Shown here: piece by piece, positions 8,796-16,728 of the stretch
Numbering within the stretch: the first letter of the stretch is position 1
Layout of the letters: the number at the start of each line of letters is the position of its first letter
DNA from: Rhizobacter sp. SG703
Lineage (GTDB): Bacteria > Pseudomonadota > Gammaproteobacteria > Burkholderiales > Burkholderiaceae_C
NCBI RefSeq assembly: GCF_012275445.1
Contig: NZ_JAAZQK010000003.1
Span: 248,001-312,000, forward strand
Length of the DNA stretch: 64,000 bases
Direction of reading: 5' to 3'
Notes under the pieces: model-generated
Seen by the model: the letters and a program-made list of their open reading frames with translations, nothing else
What the model was told of the DNA's origin: nothing
The model's database searches: none
Program-made: the position numbers and the translations under genes

Positions 8796-9107
8796 AGAGC
8801 ATTACCGAGTTGTTAGGATGATCTGAGTGATGGCCATGCCAGCGGCAGTTCCGTGCCGTACGCGCGAAAGTAGGAAAGGAGTGGTAATTCTCACGGTGGA
8901 GCCCACTCCATTGTTTTTCTCGGATGGCCGTACCGGTTTATATGACTTGCGGTCTCAAGTCCGAAGTGCAACACCCACTCGCATCAATGCGTGGTTGAGA
9001 GTTGACGTTGAGAGTCGGCGTTGCGTATGGCGGCAAATACCCGGATGGGCGAATCCCAGTTGTGCGTTGCGCGAGGGCGGTTGTTCATCTCGTATGCCTC
9101 GCGTAAA
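8796..9107. other. Intergenic region, 312 bp
   Basis: This gap separates the 537-aa gene (minus, reading away) from the 3' end of the chemoreceptor gene (minus). It must contain the promoter of the 537-aa gene. A 9-bp direct repeat GTTGAGAGT occurs at 8994-9002 and 9007-9015. I saw no TTCG-N16-TTCG box, RNA gene or convincing small ORF. An open plus-strand frame beginning at 8827 is the shadow of the receptor gene. Confidence 0.6.
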
Positions 9108-10643
9108 TCAAACCACCCCAGGCAACCGAAACACCGCCACCGCCTCCACCAGCCGTTGCGCCTGCAGCTTCAGGCTCTCCGCCGCTGCGGCACTTTGCTC
9201 GACCAGCGCCGCGTTCTGCTGCGTCGCCTGGTCCATCTGCGCGATCGCGCTTCCCACCTGGGCGACGCCGGTGCTCTGCTCGCCGGTGGCGGTGTTGATC
9301 TCGGCCATCAGCGCCGTCACGCGGCGGATCGCGTCGACCACCTCGTTCATCGTCGTCCCCGCCTGGTCGACCAGCGCGCTGCCTTGCGCCACGCGGTCGA
9401 CGCTTGCGCCGATCAGCGCCGAGATCTCCTTGGCCGCTGCCGCGCTGCGCTGCGCCAGCGCGCGCACCTCGCCGGCCACCACCGCGAAGCCGCGCCCCTG
9501 CTCGCCGGCGCGCGCGGCCTCCACCGCGGCATTCAGCGCGAGGATGTTGGTCTGGAAGGCGATGCCGTCGATCGTGTCGATGATCGCGGCGATCTGGTTC
9601 GAGCTGTCGTGGATGCCCCGCATCGTCTGCACGACGTTCGACACCACCTCGCCGCCCTTCATCGCGACCGAACTCGCACCGTTCGCCAGCTGGTTCGCCT
9701 GCACCGCGTTGTCGGCGTTCTGACGCACCGCGGCGCCCAGTTCGTCCATCGACGCCGCGGTTTCCTCCAGCGCCGCCGCCTGCCGCTCGGTGCGCAGGCT
9801 GAGGTCGTTGTTGCCATGCGCGATCTCGGCGCTGGCGGTCGCCACGCCCTCGGCATTGGCCCGCACGCCGCGCACCAGCGCAGTCAGCCGCTGCTGCATC
9901 TCGGCCAGCGCCAGCAGCAGCAGGCCGGTCTCGTCGCGGCTGCGCGCCTGCACTGCCACCGTCAGGTCGCCTGAGGCCACCGCCTGCGCCACCTGCACCG
10001 CCTGGCCGAGCGGGCGGACGATGGTGCGGCTCACGCCGATGCCGACGACGATGCCCAGCAACGTCACGCCGAACATCACCACCAGGCTCAGCCGGATCGC
10101 ACGCCGCCCTTCGGCCGAGGCCTGCGCCGCGATCTGCGCGCTCTCCGCCGCGATGCGCTGCGCCGCCTCGCCGAGCAGCTTCACCGGCTCGCGGTCCATG
10201 CCCTTCACGCCGTTGTCGCCGGCCGCCGGGTCGAAGCCGGCCGCGGTGAAGGCGGCGTAACCCTGCCGGTAGCCCTCGCCCATGCGCGCATGCGCCTGCG
10301 CGAACTTCTCCACCAGCGTGCGGCTCTCGCCGTCGGGCAGCGCCTCCCGCAGACGGGCGGCGCCGTCGGCCACCGACCGTTCTTCCTTCTGGAATGCGAC
10401 CCAGTAGCGCTCGAGCTGCTGCGGATCCTTGCCGCGCAGCAGCGTGTTCTTCCACTCCTGGACCTGCGTCTTGAAGCTGTTCTCGAGCGCGGCCGCCGCG
10501 CGCTCGTGCGCCACGTGGGTCTGCACGACGGTGTCGTAGGCGGTGAGGGAGCGGTCGAGCTGGCGGATGCCGAACAGCGCGGCGATCAGCAGCAAGGCGA
10601 GCGTGAATCCGAAGGCCAGGGGCAGTTTCAGGTTCAGCTTCAT
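9108..10643 (-). CDS. Methyl-accepting chemotaxis protein
   Basis: A 511-aa inner-membrane chemoreceptor. The start at ATG 10643 is chosen for its GGAG eight bases upstream and the immediate N-terminal membrane segment (residues 7-26). A periplasmic four-helix-bundle-like domain of about 155 residues follows, then a second membrane segment (about 184-204) and a HAMP domain. The cytoplasmic signalling hairpin tip has the near-invariant IAFQTNILALNAAVEAARAG core. Flanking methylation helices carry repeated Gln/Ala/Glu pairs. There is no C-terminal pentapeptide tether for CheR/CheB, since the protein ends VFRLPGVV. It stands alone without che genes. The ligand cannot be predicted. It interrupts an otherwise accessory region and has normal local GC. 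Confidence 0.93.
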   Translation of the reverse strand: MKLNLKLPLAFGFTLALLLIAALFGIRQLDRSLTAYDTVVQTHVAHERAAAALENSFKTQVQEWKNTLLRGKDPQQLERYWVAFQKEERSVADGAARLREALPDGESRTLVEKFAQAHARMGEGYRQGYAAFTAAGFDPAAGDNGVKGMDREPVKLLGEAAQRIAAESAQIAAQASAEGRRAIRLSLVVMFGVTLLGIVVGIGVSRTIVRPLGQAVQVAQAVASGDLTVAVQARSRDETGLLLLALAEMQQRLTALVRGVRANAEGVATASAEIAHGNNDLSLRTERQAAALEETAASMDELGAAVRQNADNAVQANQLANGASSVAMKGGEVVSNVVQTMRGIHDSSNQIAAIIDTIDGIAFQTNILALNAAVEAARAGEQGRGFAVVAGEVRALAQRSAAAAKEISALIGASVDRVAQGSALVDQAGTTMNEVVDAIRRVTALMAEINTATGEQSTGVAQVGSAIAQMDQATQQNAALVEQSAAAAESLKLQAQRLVEAVAVFRLPGVV

Positions 10644-10764
10644 GGCGCGCTCCGTGCTGCTGGGGCGCTCCAAGGATAGACCTGTGGGGTTGACCGCGGG
10701 AGGTTTTAAACCAGAAAGCCGAGCGAAGCGCGGGCAGGATCTGCACAGCCAGGCGCTGTCGCGC

Positions 10765-13188
10765 CTACAAAGTTTGAAGTCGCAGTCGATCGGTTCGCCC
10801 GGACAACAGCTCACGGATGGCGATCAATTCCCTGGTCTTCTGCTCGTCCGATGCTTGCTCGACAAGGGACTCGCAAATGGAGAATGCTGTTTCTCTGCGA
10901 TCGTTGCTGGCCTCCACATCGGTGCCAGGGTGCTCCAAAAGCAGACGGACAGTCAGAACGTCTGCTTGCAAGACAGCCCGCATCAAGGCGGTTTGCCCGT
11001 TTGCGTCACGTTGGTTGGGGGCGACCTTGTTTGCAAGCAGGGCCTCAAGCATCGGATGATCGCCTTCGATGGTGGCCAGGAGGAGCGGGAATTCCCCCTT
11101 CTTGTTCGACTGGTTGACCATCGTTGAATCCATCGTCGCCAGGACGAGCGCTGCATCGCGGCGATTCTTGTCGCTCATGGCGAGGAGCAAGGCGGAGTTG
11201 CCTTGCCGGTCGGTCAGGCTCCAGTCGACGTCGGCGCATGCGACAAAGGCCTGCATCGCCTTCGCCGTGGTGGCGTGCATGGCCGGGGTCCTGCCCTCGC
11301 TGTCCGGTGCGTTCGGGTCGCCGCCAGCGTTCAGCACGAAGTCGATGAGACGGGCATGAGTTGCTGCATGGTGCAGTGCAGTCTTGCCATCGCTGTTGCA
11401 ATGACGCACTGTTGCTCCCTGTTCGACGAGGGCTTGAACAACCTGCCAGTTGTTGTCTTCGGCGGCGATGGACACGAGAAACTCGCATCCAGCCATGAGG
11501 TCAGGCCAGTCTCCATTGAGCAGGAACTTGACGCCTCCGATATGCCCTGCCTCGGCAGCCGAGCGCAACGTCTCGCTGGCACACGGCAGTCCCGAAGTCG
11601 GTGACCACATGGCTTTCAACTGCCAGTGACGTCCCGCTGCGAGAAGGAGCAGATCCTTCTCCAGCGGACTCATCAGATACGACGGACACTCCATGGCACG
11701 CCTCCTGGCCAGCGCCTTGTCGCCAGAGCCGAGGCCATTCTCGATGGCCGCCAGCACCACCGGCAGGAGGTGCATGTCCTGACCGTTGTGGGACGAGACG
11801 ATCCCCCAAATCAAGGAATTCAATACCTCCTGCTCGATGGGTCTCGACTGACCGGTTGGTGGGGTCGACGAGTTCATCATGCAATGCCGGCACAGCGAGT
11901 GAATGACGCTTTCCCTTTCGCAGGTATCCGGGAAACCCAACACAAGAAGATCGGTCAACAGTCGGCTCGATGACATGGACGGAGGCAAGGTGCCCAGCAG
12001 TTCGAGCAGGGGAGCCGGGTCGCCGTCTGCCAGCTCGTCGAGGATCTCGGAGAATTTCCCGCCGCCCGTGTAGGGCAGTTCCTCAAGGGCTGACTCTTCG
12101 TGAAGCAGTCTGAAGTGATCGACCAGCAGCATCTTCAGGCGCTTGTCGAAATACTCGTCCAGGTCGTAGTCGTAGAAGTGGACGGGTTCCGAGTTCTCGC
12201 TTTCCTTGTACTGAACCTTGTAACTGCGCCTGACGGCCCAGTTCGTTCCATCGTAGACGCCGCTGTCCGGCCCCGAGTGCTTCTTCATCCATGTTTTTCG
12301 TTCGGGCGATTGAAGCAACTCATTGCGTCGCGGGTTGGCTCTGTCCCTGCCTGCCTCGCTGATCTGGCGGGCAGTCTGTGCAAACGCCGGATCGTGGCGC
12401 GTGATCGAGTGATCAGCCCGCGTGCCATTTCCTTCGGCGTTTGCGACCACCAGAGGATGCAGGCCCAGCGGGTATCGATGCCCGTGCGACTCGTCGCACT
12501 TCAGGTGGACAAGGGGGAGCACGAGCCAGGAATCGACGACGACCACTTCTGCGTCGTTGTTCGCGGCAAAAGCCTCGCGCGTCGCCATGAAGACTTGCGC
12601 ATGGTCCGGCATCTCGGGATGCTCGATCACGTGGAGTTCGGTACTGGGGGGCAAGAACAAGTCGACGAGATCTCCGAGATCCTTGGCAAGCGCTCCGAGT
12701 TCTGGCTCCTTCAGAAGCGCGTCCGGCAAGGACGCGTAATCCGGATGTCGGTCCTCGCCGTCTGCAGGCGGCATGAACGCCGCGAGAAAGACGGCGGCAG
12801 CCTGTGCGTTGTCATTGCAATTCCCGACCTGTCCCTCGGCCAGAAGCTTCATCATGTCGCAGAGAACCTGATTCGGCGTCTTCTGACCGAGGGCGGCCCA
12901 CATGCGCGTAGATCTCTTGAGTTCGCGCATCTTGCGTTGCAGCTCGCGTGTCTCACCCCTCGAGCCGAAAACGTCGGGTGCCTGGTTGCCACTGCCCATC
13001 ACGAACATGACGAACTTCGTCCAGTGATTGGCCAGATGGCCCAATGTCAGGCGTCGGAGTTGATCGGATCCTACGACTCTCGTGATCACCTTCGTGGGCA
13101 CCTCGAGTTTTGCGCGATCCTCCGCGCGTCGGCGCAACCCGACTTCATGAAGGTCGACGGTGCGTTTGACGCGATGCGCTCCGATCAT
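10765..13188 (-). CDS. Ankyrin-repeat protein with papain-like Cys-His-Asp region, candidate type III effector
   Basis: An 807-aa protein. About residues 540-775 form ankyrin repeats (for example DGKTALHHAATHARLIDFVL and NGQTALMRAVLQADVLTVRL), a protein-binding scaffold. The N-terminal third has spaced motifs GNCNDNAQAA (Cys124), PDHAQVFM (His196) and VVVVDSWL (Asp219). This is the order and context of papain-fold proteases and deamidases found among bacterial effectors, including OspI-like enzymes. There is no signal peptide or membrane segment. The ATG overlaps the stop of the upstream gene, a CesT-like chaperone (ATGA, 13185-13188), the classical arrangement of a type III effector with its chaperone. 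Effector status is inferred; no secretion apparatus is in the window. The 120-bp gap downstream leads to the chemoreceptor. Confidence 0.65.
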   Translation of the reverse strand: MIGAHRVKRTVDLHEVGLRRRAEDRAKLEVPTKVITRVVGSDQLRRLTLGHLANHWTKFVMFVMGSGNQAPDVFGSRGETRELQRKMRELKRSTRMWAALGQKTPNQVLCDMMKLLAEGQVGNCNDNAQAAAVFLAAFMPPADGEDRHPDYASLPDALLKEPELGALAKDLGDLVDLFLPPSTELHVIEHPEMPDHAQVFMATREAFAANNDAEVVVVDSWLVLPLVHLKCDESHGHRYPLGLHPLVVANAEGNGTRADHSITRHDPAFAQTARQISEAGRDRANPRRNELLQSPERKTWMKKHSGPDSGVYDGTNWAVRRSYKVQYKESENSEPVHFYDYDLDEYFDKRLKMLLVDHFRLLHEESALEELPYTGGGKFSEILDELADGDPAPLLELLGTLPPSMSSSRLLTDLLVLGFPDTCERESVIHSLCRHCMMNSSTPPTGQSRPIEQEVLNSLIWGIVSSHNGQDMHLLPVVLAAIENGLGSGDKALARRRAMECPSYLMSPLEKDLLLLAAGRHWQLKAMWSPTSGLPCASETLRSAAEAGHIGGVKFLLNGDWPDLMAGCEFLVSIAAEDNNWQVVQALVEQGATVRHCNSDGKTALHHAATHARLIDFVLNAGGDPNAPDSEGRTPAMHATTAKAMQAFVACADVDWSLTDRQGNSALLLAMSDKNRRDAALVLATMDSTMVNQSNKKGEFPLLLATIEGDHPMLEALLANKVAPNQRDANGQTALMRAVLQADVLTVRLLLEHPGTDVEASNDRRETAFSICESLVEQASDEQKTRELIAIRELLSGRTDRLRLQTL

Positions 13189-13640
13189 GCCCGGCTCCCG
13201 ACGCCGACTGGAAGGTCACGAGCGGCAGGCTGCCCATAGAGGCCGCTGCGAAGCAGGGTCAAGATCCCGCGAGCCCGCCGAACAAGGCGACCGAAGGTGT
13301 CGGTGAACTGATCGGTGTCTGTGTCGTGCGCTTCGACGGAGGTCCACACCATCAAGTGACCAGAACCCGAATCGATGCTGACGGTCAGCAGCGGATACGC
13401 ATCGCCTGGCTGGTTCAAGACCAGCAGCGCCTGCAACTGGTCGTCACCGAGTTGGTGGGAGTCCAATGCCAGCATCGCCATCATGCGCACTCGCTTGCAT
13501 GGATCCGCCTGGACATGAACCTCGATGGTCTCGTCGATCTGAATCGTGTAGGCCTGCGAAGTGGCAATGTCGCTCATGCCGCGGTGGAACGAATCCATGA
13601 CCGCGGCTGGAACGGAGGGGGTGGGACCGAAAGGTGTCAT
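13185..13640 (-). CDS. CesT/Tir-type type III secretion chaperone (candidate)
   Basis: A 151-aa small soluble protein. The pattern matches the class I secretion chaperone fold: strands TIQIDETIEVHVQAD, RMMAMLALD, a helix-turn with LQALLVLN in the usual place of the conserved LLxxN element, strands LTVSID and HLMVWTSVEA, and a final helix DTFGRLVRRARGILTLL. Family knowledge: such dimeric chaperones bind the N-terminal region of a partner effector, normally encoded directly next to them. The four-base overlap with the ankyrin gene fits. The start is uncertain, because ATG codons at 13640, 13598 and 13577 all lack a strong ribosome-binding site; the outermost one is given. Confidence 0.6.
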   Translation of the reverse strand: MTPFGPTPSVPAAVMDSFHRGMSDIATSQAYTIQIDETIEVHVQADPCKRVRMMAMLALDSHQLGDDQLQALLVLNQPGDAYPLLTVSIDSGSGHLMVWTSVEAHDTDTDQFTDTFGRLVRRARGILTLLRSGLYGQPAARDLPVGVGSRA

Positions 13641-13825
13641 CTGCCGATACCGTCGAAGCGAGACAGAGCGTCAGCCTCGATGTGCCGTCGCAAGTCATTG
13701 GGTTCCCTGTGGGGGGAAACGCAGCCTTCCGGCGGACTTCGGCTCAGGACAAAAGAACTCGATGAGTCGAGCTGCCTGCGTCAGGGGCAGCGCACCGTCG
13801 CAAGACCCGCGGTTTGACCGACGAG

Positions 13826-16642
13826 CTAGATCAACGGGCCACTGCGATGGTTTTCTTCGGTATGCAGGCGGTGCTGCTCGGCGCTGAGGATGGCATCGGA
13901 CATGTGGGCGACTGTCGCCGCGACACTCGCCGTTGCCGGCTGCGTCGTGTCGTGCGTCAGCACCTCACCCGCAGGCGCCGCCAGCAGTTCGCTCAACTGC
14001 ACCGCCGGCGCTGCGACCTTCTCCTTCGCAAACCACACATCCGCCATCTGGTGCTGCGCCCCATCGCTCATCGTCACGCTCGACACCAGCCCGAGCAGAT
14101 TCCCGTGGTCGGTCGCCGTCCCGGCGATCGCATGCAGATCCAGCGACACCACGCCGACGTCGGCCAGCGATTTCAACTCGCCCGCATCCGTCTTGCCGTC
14201 GTGGTTCGCATCCACCCACACGCGCAGGTCCTTGAACTGCGCGTCGGCCGCGCTGATCAACCCGTCGTGGTTGCTGTCCAGCGGCGCCAGCGCGGCGTAG
14301 CCGTTCGCGGCCCGCGTGCCGTCGGCCAGCCGCGTGCCGATGCCGAACAGCTCGCTGCCGTCGTTGATCGCACCATCGCGGTTGCGGTCCAGCGCCAGCA
14401 GCGCCGAGCCGTCGGCGATCCACCCGGTGCGCGCGGCACTGCCGGTCGCCGCGAGGTCGAAGCTCACGCCCTCGCTCGCCGTGCTGGTGTGGATGCCGGT
14501 GCCGGCCAGGTCCAGCACGATCGGCGTCACCGACAGCAGCGCCGAGATCTGCGCGCCGGACATCACGCCCAGATCCTCCGGCGTGATCGCGGCCACCTGT
14601 TGCAGCGACATGGCGGCGATGTCGGCCGTCTCCAGTGCCACCGTCTGCGCGGTCGTCAGCGCGGCGATGTGGTCGGTGCTCAATCCGGCGATCTGGTCCG
14701 TGCCCAGCGCGACGATCTGCGCCGTCGTCAGCGCGGCGAACTGGTGGGTGCTCAACACGCCGATCTGGTCGCTGCCCAGCGCATGGAAGGCCGCGGTGCT
14801 CAGCGCCCGCAGGTCCTGCGTCTCGATGGCGGCCACCTGCGTGGCATCCAGCAAGGCCGCCTGCCCGCTGGTCAGCGCGGCGAACTGCGCGCTGCCCAGC
14901 GCGACGATCTCATCGGTCGTCAGTGCGGCAACGGCCGCGGCGCCGAGCGCCCGCACCGCGCCTGTGCTCAGCGCGGCCAGGTCGGCCGTCTCCAGCGCGG
15001 CCACCTGCGTCGGCGTCAGCGCGGCCGCCTGCGCGGTCGACAGCGCGGCGAACTGCGCGGTGGTCAGCGCGTTCAGGTAGTCGGTCGGCAGCGCCGCGAC
15101 CTGCGGGCCGGTCAGCGAGGCGATCTGCGCCGTCGTCAGCGCGGCGAACTGGTCCGAGCCGAGCGCCTCCACCTGCGCCGGCGTCAGCGCGCGAAACGCG
15201 GCCGAGCTCAGTGCGCGCAGGTCGGCGGTCTCCAGCGCCACCAGTTGATCCGTCGTCAGCGCGGCGGCCTGCGTTGCGGTCAGCGCCGCGGCCTGGGCCG
15301 TCGTCAATGCGGCGATCTCGGCCGTCGTCAGCGCGGCGACCGAGGCCGCGCCCAGCGCCTTGATCGCCGCGGTGTTCAGCGCCGCCCAGTCGGCCGTCTC
15401 GAGGCTCGCCACCTGCGTCGGCGACAGCGCCGCGACCTGCGCCGACGACAGTGCCGCGAATTGCGCCGTGCCGAGCGCCCGCAGGTCGTCGCTGTTGAAC
15501 GAGGCCACCTGCGCCGGCGTCAGCGACGCGATCTGCGCGGTGGTCAGCACCGCGAGCTGCGTCGACGTCAGCGCGTCGATCTGCGCGGCATTCAGCGCGC
15601 GGAACGCCGCCGAACCCAGCGCGCGCAGGTCGGCCGTCTCGATCGCCGCGACCTGGTCGGTCGACAGCGCCGCAACCTGCGCCGCGCTCAGCACCGCGGC
15701 CTGGGCCGTGGTCAGCGCGGCGATCTCGTCGGTCGTCACCGCAGCCAGCGCCAGCGGGTCGATGTTGCGGATCGCGGCGGTGGTCAGCGCCGCCCAGTCG
15801 GCCGTCGGCAGCGCAGCCAACTGCGCCGCGCTCAGCGCCGCAGCCTGCGCCGACGTGAGGGCGGCGAACTGCTGCGTCGACATCTGCTGCAGGTCGTCGG
15901 TGCCGAGCACCGACACCTGCGCTGCCGACAGCACCGCCACCTGGGCGGTGGTCAGCGCGCCGATCTGTGACGGCAGCAGCCCGTCGATCTGCACCGTCGT
16001 CAGCGCGCCGACCTGGGCGGTGCTCAGCAGCGCGATCTGCGTGGAGGTCAACGCATCGAGCTGCGCCGCCGACAGCCCGCGCAACGCGGCCGTCGTCAGC
16101 GCGCGCAGGTCCGCTGTCTCCAAGTGAGAAATCTGCTGCGTCGTCAGCGCTGCCGCCTGCGCACTGTTCAGCGCGGCGAACTCGGCGGTCGTCATCGCGT
16201 TCAGCGCCGCGGTCGCCATCGCGGCGATCTGCGCCGGCGTCAGCGCCGCCACCTGCTGCGTGGTCAGCAGGCTGATCTCCTGCGTCGTCAGCGCGGCGAT
16301 CTGCGCGCTGCTCCAGCCGCGGATCGCGGCGGTGGTCAGCGCGCGCAGGTCGGCCGTCTCGAGGTTGGCGGCCTGCGATGTCGTGATCGCGCCGGCCTGC
16401 AGCGGCGTCAGCAGCGCGAACTGCGCGGTCGTCAACGCATTCAGCTCGCTGGTCGTCATGCCGGCGATCTGCTGCGTGGTCAGCGCCTGCACCTGGGCAT
16501 CGGTCAGCCCGGTGGTGTTGGAGGTGCTGACCGGCGGCGTCGGCGTGGCCGAGCTCGCGCTGCCGCCGTCGGACGAGAACAGGTCCCGCCAGGCCGACGG
16601 CAGCAACTTGCTGACCAACCACTTGACGAAGCCGAATTTCAT
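13826..16642 (-). CDS. Octapeptide-repeat protein with calcium-loop C-terminus (938 aa, smaller paralogue)
   Basis: Residues 1-45 form a short non-repetitive head with an amphipathic segment (FGFVKWLVSKLLPSAW). About 83 consecutive 8-residue units of consensus [TS]-T-x-Q-[VI]-A-A-L follow without a break, then a roughly 230-residue C-terminal domain. That domain starts at PIVLDLAGTG and has EF-hand-like loops DRNRDGAIND, DSNHDGLIS and DANHDGKTD. The PIVLDL...ELFG block is common near the C-terminus of large secreted RTX-type proteins. The protein ends GPLI, as does its larger neighbour. There is no N-terminal signal peptide, so export by type I secretion is the likeliest route. No Shine-Dalgarno is visible; the bases before ATG are pyrimidine-rich. 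The function is probably surface or extracellular, possibly adhesive, but this is unproven. Confidence 0.8.
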   Translation of the reverse strand: MKFGFVKWLVSKLLPSAWRDLFSSDGGSASSATPTPPVSTSNTTGLTDAQVQALTTQQIAGMTTSELNALTTAQFALLTPLQAGAITTSQAANLETADLRALTTAAIRGWSSAQIAALTTQEISLLTTQQVAALTPAQIAAMATAALNAMTTAEFAALNSAQAAALTTQQISHLETADLRALTTAALRGLSAAQLDALTSTQIALLSTAQVGALTTVQIDGLLPSQIGALTTAQVAVLSAAQVSVLGTDDLQQMSTQQFAALTSAQAAALSAAQLAALPTADWAALTTAAIRNIDPLALAAVTTDEIAALTTAQAAVLSAAQVAALSTDQVAAIETADLRALGSAAFRALNAAQIDALTSTQLAVLTTAQIASLTPAQVASFNSDDLRALGTAQFAALSSAQVAALSPTQVASLETADWAALNTAAIKALGAASVAALTTAEIAALTTAQAAALTATQAAALTTDQLVALETADLRALSSAAFRALTPAQVEALGSDQFAALTTAQIASLTGPQVAALPTDYLNALTTAQFAALSTAQAAALTPTQVAALETADLAALSTGAVRALGAAAVAALTTDEIVALGSAQFAALTSGQAALLDATQVAAIETQDLRALSTAAFHALGSDQIGVLSTHQFAALTTAQIVALGTDQIAGLSTDHIAALTTAQTVALETADIAAMSLQQVAAITPEDLGVMSGAQISALLSVTPIVLDLAGTGIHTSTASEGVSFDLAATGSAARTGWIADGSALLALDRNRDGAINDGSELFGIGTRLADGTRAANGYAALAPLDSNHDGLISAADAQFKDLRVWVDANHDGKTDAGELKSLADVGVVSLDLHAIAGTATDHGNLLGLVSSVTMSDGAQHQMADVWFAKEKVAAPAVQLSELLAAPAGEVLTHDTTQPATASVAATVAHMSDAILSAEQHRLHTEENHRSGPLI
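14535..16507 (-). repeat. 24-bp (8-codon) repeat array with 408-bp super-period
   Basis: The array encodes the octads of the 938-aa protein. Units marked by ETADLRAL or ETADWAAL divide it into alternating blocks of 10 and 7 octads, giving 17 octads or 408 bp. The exact 408-bp spacing is seen between matching positions 14983, 15391 and 15799 (the CGGCCGTC motif). Copies are more diverged than in the larger paralogue. Confidence 0.9.
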
Positions 16643-16679
16643 GGAGGGAAGGGCAGGGGGGCGGGTGACCGGCGTGGGT

Positions 16680-16713
16680 ACGCGGCACGCACTTCAGGAA
16701 GTGCGTGCCGCGT
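16680..16713. other. Strong hairpin between the two repeat-protein genes
   Basis: A perfect inverted repeat has arms 16681-16694 and 16699-16712 (14 bp), plus one more A-T pair outside, around a four-base loop. It lies in the 86-bp gap after the stop of the 3359-codon gene and before the start of the 938-codon gene, both on the minus strand. There is no U-tract on either side, so it is not a standard intrinsic terminator. It may instead stabilise the upstream mRNA end, act as a partial terminator that sets the ratio of the two proteins, or be a processing site. Confidence 0.7.
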
Positions 16714-16728
16714 CATCGGTGGCCGTGA

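Noticed and set aside
13682-13706. HrpL-like box (GGAACC-N15-GCAC on the minus strand) upstream of the putative chaperone
   Set aside because: The -10 half matches the CCACNNA consensus poorly and HrpL-type systems are not expected here. No TTCG-N16-TTCG box was found either.
13814-15970. Plus-strand open frames over the smaller repeat gene
   Set aside because: Same cause: the stop-free complement of a short-period repeat. The minus frame has the coherent octads and calcium loops.
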